Assembly: GCA_018806915.1 (NCBI GenBank) | Contig: JAGKQI010000049.1 | Coordinates: forward strand, 1,550,001 to 1,614,000 | Origin: Phytophthora colocasiae | Taxonomy: Eukaryota > Oomycota > Peronosporomycetes > Peronosporales > Peronosporaceae | Direction of reading: 5' to 3' | DNA: 64,000 nt | Shown here: piece after piece, positions 20,294-30,200 of the stretch | Layout of the letters: the number at the start of each line of letters is the position of its first letter | How positions within the stretch are numbered: position 1 is the first letter of the stretch | Program-made: the position numbers and the translations under genes | Notes under the pieces: model-generated | The model's database searches: none | The model's input: only the letters and a program-made list of their open reading frames with translations | What the model was told of the DNA's origin: nothing

Positions 20294-21025
20294 TTAACTG
20301 GGGCGATGGGGGGAATGGAAACGCTTCGGGTTCAAGGGGTTAATAATGAATGGATTGGTAAATTTGGTGTCCGGTTTTCCATAATTCATCACTTCTTTGA
20401 TGATGTACTTGCTGTAATTTTCCCAAATGCTCTTTTCAAGAGGGTATGCGTGGATTTTGCGTCGAGGGACTCCCAGTGCCTTTACTAGGGCCATGTCAGC
20501 GTTTTCCAGATTGTCCACATTACGCCACTTGTAGAACTGCGCCGTTTCCAATCGACTGGCCACAGAACTCCGTGCATCCTTCCCCAATAGAATAATGATT
20601 GCCGCATTCTTCTCTCCGTAAGCGCTCGTGAGTGTTGCTAGCATCGCTCCGTCCGGATCTTTCTGGTTTAGCTGAGCAGTATACTTGGCCCAAGCCTTGA
20701 ATTTGCTGTTGGAGAAAAACTTGCCCACCATTTCCCAGTTCACCGTTTTCTTAAAGTCCAGCACTTGTCCTAATCCTAGTCCCTTGAATGAATCGTCAGC
20801 AGACTGGCCAGCATTCACCAGCTTCTGAAGCTCCTTGGTCTTGCTGGTCTTCATTGCATTTGAGATCTTCCCTAGACCAGGGATGTTCACAGGAAAGACC
20901 CTTCCTTCGTCCTCAGGAGTGTCAACCCTCAGAAACCTCTTGGAAGGAGTGTATTTCCCCTGTACGAGATCCGTGGAGATAACCAGCAAAGCAACCACCA
21001 GGAGAATGATTTGGTGTAACTTCAT
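20294..21025 (-). CDS. Secreted RxLR-dEER effector with transposon-encoded C-terminus
   Basis: Predicted 243-aa secreted protein. Residues 1-23 form a signal peptide (hydrophobic run ILLVVALLVI). RFLR at residues 30-33 fits the RxLR translocation motif, and an EDEGR acidic patch stands for dEER. The following 170 residues are helical and contain Trp and Tyr spaced as in WY folds (FKAWAKYT.., TSAYGEKN). Such proteins are delivered into plant cells by Phytophthora to alter host processes; the target is unknown. The piggyBac right end begins at 20339, inside the open frame: the last 15 residues and the stop codon come from transposon sequence. The promoter at 21076-21095 supports the ATG at 21025. 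Single exon, as usual for this class. Confidence 0.85.
   Translation of the reverse strand: MKLHQIILLVVALLVISTDLVQGKYTPSKRFLRVDTPEDEGRVFPVNIPGLGKISNAMKTSKTKELQKLVNAGQSADDSFKGLGLGQVLDFKKTVNWEMVGKFFSNSKFKAWAKYTAQLNQKDPDGAMLATLTSAYGEKNAAIIILLGKDARSSVASRLETAQFYKWRNVDNLENADMALVKALGVPRRKIHAYPLEKSIWENYSKYIIKEVMNYGKPDTKFTNPFIINPLNPKRFHSPHRPS
20326..20339. repeat. Right TIR of the piggyBac element
   Basis: 14 bp ending GGGG before TTAA; the inverted copy of the left TIR. It also encodes part of the RxLR effector's C-terminus on the minus strand. Confidence 0.88.
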
Positions 21026-21075
21026 TTTTGAGGTTACCGGTAGTAGTAGATTTGAGGACTGATGTGAGCGGCGGA

Positions 21076-21095
21076 GAGCAAATTTGAAAGTGATA
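21076..21095 (-). promoter_or_regulatory. Inr+FPR core promoter of the RxLR gene
   Basis: The minus strand reads TATCACTTTCAAATTTGCTC. The same block with two substitutions lies before the divergent RxLR pseudogene (21761-21780), so the two genes share an ancestral promoter. Confidence 0.65.
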
Positions 21096-21760
21096 CACTG
21101 TATCGACTGTGGAGTGGTGTTTCCTGTCTGAGGGAATCGATGGTCGAAATGTACCAGGGCTGGAGGGGTGTGGTGGTAGTCATATATTAACTCCGTCGTC
21201 TGAGTAATCTCAATTCAGGACGATACATTCGTTGACGGGTTACTTTGGATGTGCACAATTGAAATGTACCATACATTGCCATGGCTTGTTTGGATTACGA
21301 TATTTTTTGGCTCAGAATATGTGTTTATCCGTAAACTTCGCTGGGAAATCTGCACAATTTGAGTCGAGGAGTGTGTCTAAAGATCTCTACCTCCCATTCC
21401 ATAAATTTGGAATCCAACTTGCCGTATCTGTGTTATAGAAGTTGTGTTTCTGGTGAAACCACTTGACGCCATCGAACGAAAAACAGCACAACAAATGCAT
21501 GTTAAGATGACATGGGTGACCAAGAATGTCCGTTTGCCGATTCGAAGTCTCCATGTTGCATGAAAAACGATTGCAGTATATACCCGCCAAAGAATGTTAT
21601 GTCTCGTCTCCTTTCCAACTTAAGATCACTTTGTTTCGATTCTACATGTAGTACATGTCATTCCGTGTTTTATCTTCTTGAATTAAGATTACTCAGCAAT
21701 ATATTACCCGCTACGCTTCACACGAGGACCCAGTGTGAGCCACCGGAGAGCCAGGCGCTG
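21096..21760. other. Divergent intergenic region between the two RxLR genes
   Basis: Contains one TACATGTA octamer (21643-21650). No coding sequence supported. Confidence 0.5.
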
Positions 21761-21780
21761 TATCACTTTCACATTTACTC
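21761..21780 (+). promoter_or_regulatory. Inr+FPR core promoter of the RxLR pseudogene
   Basis: The plus strand reads TATCACTTTCACATTTACTC, about 35-55 bp before the ATG at 21816; homologous to the promoter at 21076-21095. Confidence 0.6.
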
Positions 21781-21815
21781 TCTTGCACTCACCTCGACCA
21801 TCGAGTACGTCAAAA

Positions 21816-22046
21816 ATGAAGTTTAACCACATTTGCTCTTCTAGTGGTTATGTTACCTCCACGGATTATGTCTCTGCATCCAACGACTCGAAGCTGACGA
21901 TACAGAGGGACAACTTTTCCAAGAGGTTTCTGAGGGTTGATCCTGAGGACGAAGGGAGAAATGCTATGATCTCATTTCGGACAAAACACTCAACTAAGTC
22001 CAGGTATTTTTTATTTATTTCATTGAGAAACAAGAATTGCCCATAA
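21816..22046 (+). pseudogene. Broken, truncated RxLR effector paralogue
   Basis: Open for 76 residues from the ATG at 21816. It contains SKRFLRVDPEDEGR, nearly the same RxLR/acidic block as the intact gene on the other side. The N-terminus lacks a hydrophobic core in this frame, while a hydrophobic run is visible one frame over at about 21831-21853, so small compensating indels have broken the signal peptide. The frame ends soon after the acidic motif without any WY-type domain. The homologous core promoter is still present. I read it as a decayed duplicate; a short expressed remnant is possible but would not be secreted. Confidence 0.75.
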
Positions 22047-22133
22047 AAGCAAAATCTAAACGTGCTTGCCACCGTGCGTTGGCTGCTTCATCTACATCAA
22101 GACGCGCGCATTCTGGGTTAAATCGTGTGGGAT

Positions 22134-23438
22134 TTACACGAGGAACAGTAGCAGCGTGTCGACCAGCGAAGCGCCCGACGAGTTGGCCGTAACGCGTTTA
22201 CGCTTCTTAAAGAGCAACTGCGTGGGAGTTTGGATAGCTGCCAGCTCCTTACGTACGTTTTCAAACGACATATGCTGCAGGTCCTTTTGGTCAATGGCCA
22301 TCAGCAGATCGTCGGGCGTCGCGATGTCCAAACCAGGAGCGGAATTCGGGTCCGTCACATTTCGGATCGCCACTGAATAACCATTCGTACGATTGCTCTT
22401 GTCTTTGCCTTTCGCGAGGTCCTTGTCATCCTGCGTGCAGTCACGGAGCTGCAACCCCACAGCACCACCGCTGTACATGACTGTGTAGAATCCCTTGTCG
22501 TTAGCATTCGAACCGGAATGGGGTCGACCATCAGTCGATCCAGCATGAGGTCGGCCATCACTTGACGGCGGTGGAGTAGCAGTCGGCATTGGAGCGTCAA
22601 TACGGAAGCTCTGACGCATTGAGATCGGAAGTTGCTTCCGTGGCGGAGGCAAAGCAGCCCTGGAACGAGATTTAGGACGCACTTGAAGCGGCCGGGTGAG
22701 GAATGGAGGCTTTAAAATATTAGCAGCTTCTTCACCTCTGTCACTTGAGGAAGAAGTAGCCTTCGGACGAGTCAACGGGGCCAGTGGTCTCATTGGGAAG
22801 AGGACGTTCTCCTCCTCCGATCCAGACGAGTCAGGTTCCTCGACAAGTCTGGCAAAAGTAAGCCGACATGGTCTTGGGAATTGACGTAAGGTCTGGATAA
22901 TATCCTCAAATCGCATTTCATCCAAACGTGTAGCTTCTCCATCGTTGTCGGGGGAAATAGCGACCAACACGTCACCTAGAACTGGTTTGAGATTCTGGAA
23001 AGCTGGTGAAATCTTGTTAGGGTCAATAGCTGTGATAGCTGCGTGCAAAGAGCACGGGTCCATAGCTAACGACACACCAAGGGGCATCTGTGGGGCCCAC
23101 GTGAAAACATAATTGCGCACCAAGTCAGACTCGTCCACTTTGGCTGGAATCTCCTTTTCCCTCGAATGGAAGCGCAAAGTGACTGGAAGTTTCGCACGAC
23201 GAAGCACCGTCACCAACTGGTCGAAAGCCTTGACTGGCTGCATTCCCTCGGGTTGGTCTTGTAACTGCAGGTCGAAGGCGACGAGCACGTCGCCGACAGC
23301 CAAAGGAGAGGCCAACACGGCGGGGCAGACGTTGGGCGGAACTTGACACACGACCGGCAAGTCGTTCTCATTGGGTGTAAAGCGTAGACCCAGCGCATCC
23401 TGGCGCCAAACCACGTCGAATTGGTCGGCAGTGGCCAT
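22134..23438 (-). CDS. Three PDZ-like repeat protein
   Basis: Predicted 434-aa intracellular protein. Three segments (about residues 5-95, 108-205 and 325-420) follow a PDZ-like plan: a short strand with LGLRF / LGVSL / VGLQL in place of the carboxylate-binding GLGF loop, a VGDVLVAF / LGDVLVAI / PDDLLMAI element, and a helix ending in a T-L-RF or Q-LLF strand. A disordered Ser/Pro-rich linker (about 205-320) joins repeats two and three. PDZ folds bind C-terminal peptides of partner proteins, so a scaffolding role is likely; partners are unknown. The ATG at 23438 follows an Inr+FPR promoter at 23464-23483. Divergent PDZ calls by eye are moderately secure. Confidence 0.7.
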   Translation of the reverse strand: MATADQFDVVWRQDALGLRFTPNENDLPVVCQVPPNVCPAVLASPLAVGDVLVAFDLQLQDQPEGMQPVKAFDQLVTVLRRAKLPVTLRFHSREKEIPAKVDESDLVRNYVFTWAPQMPLGVSLAMDPCSLHAAITAIDPNKISPAFQNLKPVLGDVLVAISPDNDGEATRLDEMRFEDIIQTLRQFPRPCRLTFARLVEEPDSSGSEEENVLFPMRPLAPLTRPKATSSSSDRGEEAANILKPPFLTRPLQVRPKSRSRAALPPPRKQLPISMRQSFRIDAPMPTATPPPSSDGRPHAGSTDGRPHSGSNANDKGFYTVMYSGGAVGLQLRDCTQDDKDLAKGKDKSNRTNGYSVAIRNVTDPNSAPGLDIATPDDLLMAIDQKDLQHMSFENVRKELAAIQTPTQLLFKKRKRVTANSSGASLVDTLLLFLV

Positions 23439-23463
23439 GAAGGAGGGACTGGGAGGGGTTTGG

Positions 23464-23483
23464 AGGTGTATTGGGAAGTGATC
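23464..23483 (-). promoter_or_regulatory. Inr+FPR core promoter of the PDZ-like gene
   Basis: The minus strand reads GATCACTTCCCAATACACCT, about 40 bp before the ATG at 23438. Confidence 0.6.
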
Positions 23484-24276
23484 AATTGGGTCAAAGCGAT
23501 ACTGAATTGGTTTGTAACAGCTTCTTGTGCATGCCCATCAAGAAAAGTTCAGGTTATGTATCGAAAACCTGTGACATGGAATTATGGTGTAATACACACA
23601 GGGCTTATCCCGCGTGTCCTTAGTGAAATGAAGTGAACGGCAGAAAGACGACGCTTTTTTGAACTATTGAAAAGAATCGTGGAAAATCCACTTTAGGCGC
23701 GAACGAGGGCTGTCGTTCATGAGACCAAACAAACACTACATGTACTCTGCGGCTTCAAACGTGTACAAGGAGAAGTGAATTTGCCTTTCCTCCAAGCAAT
23801 TAGTGGCTATGACAGCCTTGATATCAGCAATTAAAAAATTTGCACATGTACTACATGTACTGCAAAGTACATGTACACTTTCACTTTTTTTTATGATAGC
23901 GTACAGTCCGCCCACCATTTTATTACGCCCTCGCCAGGTCTTCCAACCCACGTTGTCCTCAATTCTGTGCAATGTGCAAACCGACAACCAGTAACTTTGA
24001 TTCGTTCGGGACATCTGTCTTGAGGTGTGTGTAGACGTATCGGGTACATACGTGCACACCGTGAACAGCAACAAGTTCTGTTCGTTCGATTGACGGTTGG
24101 TCTGCACAGTAGTAAAAGGACGGTAATGTTAGTGATCAACCAACTTGATCAAAGGCACCACGGAGATTGACTGTGCACGTGGTAAGGAAAGCTGCTGGTA
24201 TTTCCCAGCACAACATAACATTACACATACAACTTCAACTTCCTGCACGTAGCCATCTCAAATCTCAACGTACACT
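23484..24276. other. Intergenic with clustered TACATGTA
   Basis: Between the PDZ-like promoter and the 3' end of the SZT2 gene. It has three TACATGTA octamers (23737-23744, 23852-23859, 23868-23875), two of them inside a 10-bp-arm hairpin. No supported coding sequence. Confidence 0.55.
23852..23875. repeat. Hairpin built from two TACATGTA octamers
   Basis: Arms TACATGTACT (23852-23861) and AGTACATGTA (23866-23875) around GCAA. Each arm contains a complete TACATGTA palindrome. Confidence 0.7.
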
Positions 24277-27200
24277 TCAGTCGTAGATGAGACTCCGCCA
24301 CTGCCAGTGCACAATGCTGTTGACGAACTCGGAGATCGATCGCCGTTGCGCAAATGTGAACTGTTTGTTGGTCGGTTCCTCGCGGCGGCAGATCTCGACG
24401 CGCACGTCACCCTGAGCCTCCTGGAAGCCTTCACTGAACTGCTCGCTGGTACTACTAACGTGGCTGCCACCGTTAACGCTAGCACTTCTGCTTGAACTGG
24501 CAGCACTCTCGTCACCACTAGCACTCTCAGCTCCTTCTTGGAGTTGCTCGGAAGGAACCACCGGGTCCTTCGGTGTGATAAATGTCAAGTGAATGATAAG
24601 GTCGAACGTGTCAGGGCACAGCAACAGCAAATGGCTACTGCTCTCGCCCTCCTCTTGGAACTGGAACTCGCGTATCTGATCTGCGTAAATATCCTGAAGT
24701 CGCAGCGCGAGTTCTTGCCAACATACACCTGAGACTCGCAGCAATTCGTCCAGCCGAGGATCCAACGTCTCCAATGGCGTGCAGATGGATAAACGAAGGC
24801 ATTCCTCCAACTGCTGCGGACCCACTTCCACTTGGAACAAGTCCGGGGGCAGCACTAACGTACGAGCCACTTCGGCACCAGGACCACGCGAGTCATCAAA
24901 GAGAAGTCGAGACCACAGTAAGTCACGTTCGTAGTGCTGCGCAGCAACACGAAAGAGCTCGCGGGTGAATAACTGGGCTTCCTGTAGTGCCCGCTCCACA
25001 GGCAACACTCCGTTACCCACACCAAGCTCCGACGGTGTACTCTTGAGTAACAAGAGCTGCACAGAATCCTTGTCAAGAGGTTTGTGCGTCAACGGTTGCG
25101 TGGTGATCACCAGTGAATAGCCACTTACAGGCTCTACCTTGCGAGTCTGGGTTGAAGGTGTTATAGTGGATGGTGTCCGATGGAAAAAACTGCCCGACGA
25201 AGAATGACACACGACTGCATCAGGAGTTCCGAACTGCAGCAGATCCAGCACCTCGTAACGCGAGCCATGACATCCAATATACCGCAACAAAATCTGCACC
25301 ATGATCAACTCGACGCAGTTGGACTGTAGTGACGTAGGTTGTAGCGTTACCGTCGCCATTCGTATCATACAATTGCGCCACAACTGCGACAATGGTGTCG
25401 CCGACTTTGGTGCCGATCCGGACGAAGGCAACGGAACATGAGTCAACTGTTGCTGCTGATGCTGTTTGGATGCAGCTCGTCTGGCAAATCTCGCTGCTGC
25501 CCGTGAAACCGATCGATGCCCGTCACTACCTGGTGCCGCATGCGTCGAGACAGAAGTAGCTCTTGGGTCGTGTAACTTAAAGGTGCCCGGAATTTTGCTG
25601 GCGAGTTTTCTAGCTGCGACTGGAGTAGGTACTGGAAGGCTGTGCTTTTTTAATTCCTCTGGTGGGTCCAGGAAGGCGTGCAAGAAGCATTGAAGACCTT
25701 TGACAATATTTTGGAATGTAGAGGTTTTCTTCCATGACATCCGTGGGGTCACCACAAGGGCATCATCGTCAATCAAATGCTTTCCGACACTGTGACCTTG
25801 ACCATCCTGCCCGTCATGGAAGTTGTGTGAGGCGTCAATCCACTGAAGTATGTGCTGCTGAAAGTAGCGGATGGTGAACCCGTAAATGAGTGCCTGGGTC
25901 TGCAGTTGGGCACGTAACCACGAAGCCACACATTGAACTCTTGCTCCAGAGGCCCCAGTTACTCTCCTTCCAGCCTTTGCCGCCAACCGGTTTTGGAAAC
26001 GCAAGTCTTGTTGTTCCAGGTCATGCAGACTTACGAGGACAGCAGTCAAACGTACACCGCGGTTGTCGCATTTCACTTCAAGAACCACGATGGAAAGTGG
26101 GCAGGCATTGCTGCTGGCGTTATTTGTTTCTGTACTCCAACCACCAATTTCCGCTGCATCTCGTTCCGGATGATAAAAGTACTCAGAAAAGCTCTCTCCA
26201 CCTGGGACTTCGCTTTCGACAGCTGCAATGCCATGACCAACCGAGAATGCACGTGCATGAGTCCTGCCAGTGTTTAAAGTCCGAAGGCGTCGGAAGCCAA
26301 GTGTACGCAAATGAACTGCGTACTCCTTGTAAAAAGCGCTTGCCACTTCCAGGCGCAATGGCTCTATGTTTGCAGCAACTTGCTGCTTGATACCACGGAT
26401 GTCAGCACCAGCATTTGCGCCCATGCTGAGAACAGTGTGCTCCGTATATAGCTTCGCCACTGAGCATTCATCTTCATCGAATACAAACTCTCTCTTGTAA
26501 CTGAGTAGATGTACCAGGTCCATGCAAGATTGCAACGCATGTAGCCGACTGCTCACAACCTCGTCATCTTCGCTGTCAGATAACCTAATGACCTCTGCAC
26601 CTATCCACCGTTCCACAAACGCAGCTCGGAAGCGCTGGTGTAATAAGAGATGCCCACTTTCCACTAAATGTGCCACAACATCCTTCGCAACGGGTTCCTC
26701 CATATCTTCATCCGGACGCAATGATGCTAGTTTCTCCAGAAGGTTCATGGACACCGTATGACTAGTGGACCGCGTCTCGAATGCCTCCCACCGCTTCTCC
26801 AGAGCTGCACAAAAGAACGGAAGAGGAGTTAGGTTCTTCGTGGGGTGGTCGTCTTCATCCTCGAGCTCGATGAAATGCTGTTGCACTGCTTTCATCTTCG
26901 TTGCCCATCGCTCCTTGCTTCCTGGGAATAAGAAGCGAGGCCCCCAAGCGCATTCCAATCTCTTCTTCCATGAACTGTGGATCCGACCAGGATCCGATAA
27001 CACTGTGGCATTATTTCCTCTACGTTGAGCCAATGTTTTGGCCGTTGCCAGTCCAGACAACGAAGATGACGATGACGATGACCCCAGTTCAGACAAACCG
27101 GTGCCCCTTGATCCTCTTCGTACTGGTCGATTCGATGTACTGGGCATTCCCTTCGAGGTTTTACCCAGCGTATTTGCCGACCCAGAATCATGACCTGTAT

Positions 27201-30200
27201 TCATGTCCGAATCAACACTATCGTGAGTTGTGCTTGCTTCAGCTGTGCCCTGCAACCGCGGTCCTTTCGTGTTGTGCAACGGCAAATCCCAAGGAGCAAT
27301 GCTGTCTCCAGATGAGACTCCCGAGGACGTCCCAGAGTTTCCGCTGCTTCTCGACGAACCAACACCTGGACCACCGCCAATCCGACCTAGGAAAGCACTG
27401 CCTCCTCTCGCCCGAGCGCGTGCGGCCATCAATGCTGTCGCCGCTCCAGCACTCCCTCGCATTCGAGCAGCTACCTCACTCCGGTTCCCGCCTGGATATG
27501 GTAATGAAGGATTTGGACCGTTCAATCGTTTGTTTGGAGATGATGCCAAGCTATCAGAAACGTTGCTGCTGCTCACAATACCGCCACTCCTGGTTCTACC
27601 GGGAGTTAGAGAAGGCGGTGCGTCCCCATTACTAAGTAGGCTCCGTTGGGACAATAATGGTCCTGAAACTTCGCGGGAAAGGTCTGGGATACTTGGGGGT
27701 CCACTTGAAACAGCTAAATTCGTGTTGCTCTTCCCCCGCGGGCGTGCATATTGAGAGTCAAGTCCTTCCAACATTGGTTGAGTTTGAGCCTCCCGCAAAT
27801 ACACACCAAGAGAGATACCATCGATCGACCTCAAACGACTCGCATCCAACACTCTGGGAAACCATTCGTTGGCCTGCAATATTGACAGCACGGGCGTCCG
27901 ATACTCAATGAAGTGCACCGCTGAGTCTTTACATAGCACTGCGGGGTTGTTACCCATACCTTTACCAGCTTGTTCCGTCCTTCCGACGGTCAGGAACAAA
28001 CTACGAGGCTGTAACACCACAGAACCAACGGGGGCAGCCGTTGAAATGCCCGACTTCTCCAGCAGCAGACTTTGAAGCAGCTTTTCGCGGAGCATCGTCC
28101 ACGTTAGCACCCGAGCGATATGAGTGGCCAAGGCCTCCACCAAAGCAGCACTCATGTTGTATCCGTACACCTGCAGCCCCTTGCTTGCGGATATATCCAC
28201 AACGTAGTAGAAAGACCGTTTAACCTCTCGGTGCTCGTGAGCTGACAATCTGTGGTGATGATGATGGCTGTTGCCACTACTCGAGTAAAGCATAACGTCT
28301 CTTTCTGAAAAGCTCGCATTCTTCGGTACATGGGGTTGGTGCGGCAAACTCCCCATCATTCCAACCAAAGACGATGTCGTCGACGACACAGAAGGCGCCG
28401 TTTGAACATGCGAGGTTGCAATCGAATCAGAGCTGGCACCCCACGTAAGCGGCATTCGCCCGGACACTGAGTCGATGTCCGATATCTCAGAATGAATTGA
28501 ATCCGTTCGCATCAGCGGCTCGATATGATGAAGCGCTGAACTCATTGACGCTGTCGTTTCTCCATCTGAGTCACTCGATTCCAAATCATCACAAGTCTCT
28601 GAATCGCCAGCATGTTTCACCACCAGCCGGAAAGTATCTGCGGATACTCCACCTACATGAGGGTTTACGAGGGTTCCCTCACTTTGACCAGCAACACTCT
28701 CATAGCAGCCTAAAAGCTTAGACTTCGCATAAACCGCCGGCCGTAAGTGCTGTGGTAGGCAGCTCAAAAAAGTCCGGATCTGGGCCACAGTATTTTCAAG
28801 ATCCCACTGCGCGATCGACAGATTCACTCCAAGACTGGTCACGGAAGACGAAGGCAACTGACTTGCACTCTTAAAGAGTGATTTCAAACTGTCCACATCG
28901 GAATGCAGTTTTTTTGGTGCTTGGACATCCTCACTGCTTGTGTAATTACCCGCTCGCCCGTTACTTGTCTGCATCTTCTTGATGATATCTTCAATATGGT
29001 AATCATACAGCGCTTCGTCAAAGATGGCTTCTACAACCTGACTCAGCTCTGCTGTATGGATAGATCCACGAATCCACACCTGGCAGCGCGCAATCATAGA
29101 AGTAGCATCGATCTCGCTATCATCTGAGTACAGCGCTGCGAGGCCTGGAATATTGAGCATACGCTTCACTCGCTGAGTTTTTTTATCCAACTCCGTATCC
29201 TCTTTCTCTTCTTCTCCTGCCCCGCTGGCAACGGAACTGTTCCGTACAAGGTCAACACGCATGAGAGCAAGACCCTTGCCAACCCGAGACAAAAACCCTT
29301 GTGAGAGTCGCAAGTCCGGGTTCAAGTTCAGAACATAGGATGCTTGAGCCACCACTTCAGGAGAGGGAGATGTTGACTCCTCAGCGCTAGATGCAATACT
29401 CGCCACGTCTGTCTCAAGTTTCTTCGAGAAGAAAACTGGGGATATTGTTGCAGCGTCAAATACAGGTGGTAGTTCTGACTGGAGCTCAACAAATGCTTTC
29501 TCGAAGCCACCGAAGCAAGAAGGGTGCACTTGTGTGCTATCCATGGAAGCAGCTAGATCCTCACTGTTTTCCAGTTTTGCATCTTCCTTTGTATCTTGAA
29601 CTATTGTTTTCAGGGAGTCCTCGCTGGGTAAGCTAATTGTGCTGCCAGCAGATGCCAAACTCCCACGCCTAGCCCCATGTAACGAGTTATTCGAACCATC
29701 TCGTGGGTGCCTAGAAGGTAAAGCTCCTCCAGTCGTAACAGGACGAATATACGGTGTTAGCTTGAGCGTTTGGGACAAATAGTGGAGCAGTGTGCAGCAA
29801 TCTTTAACTTCGCGAGGGAGAACGTACTCCACCGTACTTGACGGCTCTGCAGAAGGCGGACACAAGAAAGCTAAGTCCGTCGGACTCAATTGGAACTTTG
29901 TGTTTCGCGCCAGCAGCTTCATCAAGACAACCTGCGTCGCTTCATCTAGCTTCCTTTCCAGCAGACGACATAGTTCATGAGTCACTTCTTCTCCAGCTTC
30001 AGATACACCAAACACTTCGAGTCGAATTCCAGGGACACCTGAGGGTGTTGACGTTGATGCTGAATTTGTCATACTTCCACCGCTGCTTCCTCCAGTACCG
30101 GATCTAGCAAGACTACTGCGTTCTTGTCGCTCTTCAGTCGGATGACTGGTTACAACAGGAGACAATGTCGTATCGTAAAATATGCTGATTTTCATATAAA

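Larger units (their letters stand above)
16282..20339 (+). mobile_element. piggyBac element, full length but decayed
   Basis: It is flanked on both sides by TTAA (16278-16281 and 20340-20343), the hallmark piggyBac target duplication. The ends CCCCTTAAACCCGA (16282-16295) and TCGGGTTCAAGGGG (20326-20339) are inverted copies with one mismatch. A further 16-bp perfect inverted repeat sits just inside the left end (16301-16344). Between the ends is an intron-containing transposase gene on the plus strand with disabling mutations. Length is 4058 bp. It has inserted at the 3' end of an RxLR effector gene. Confidence 0.92.
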
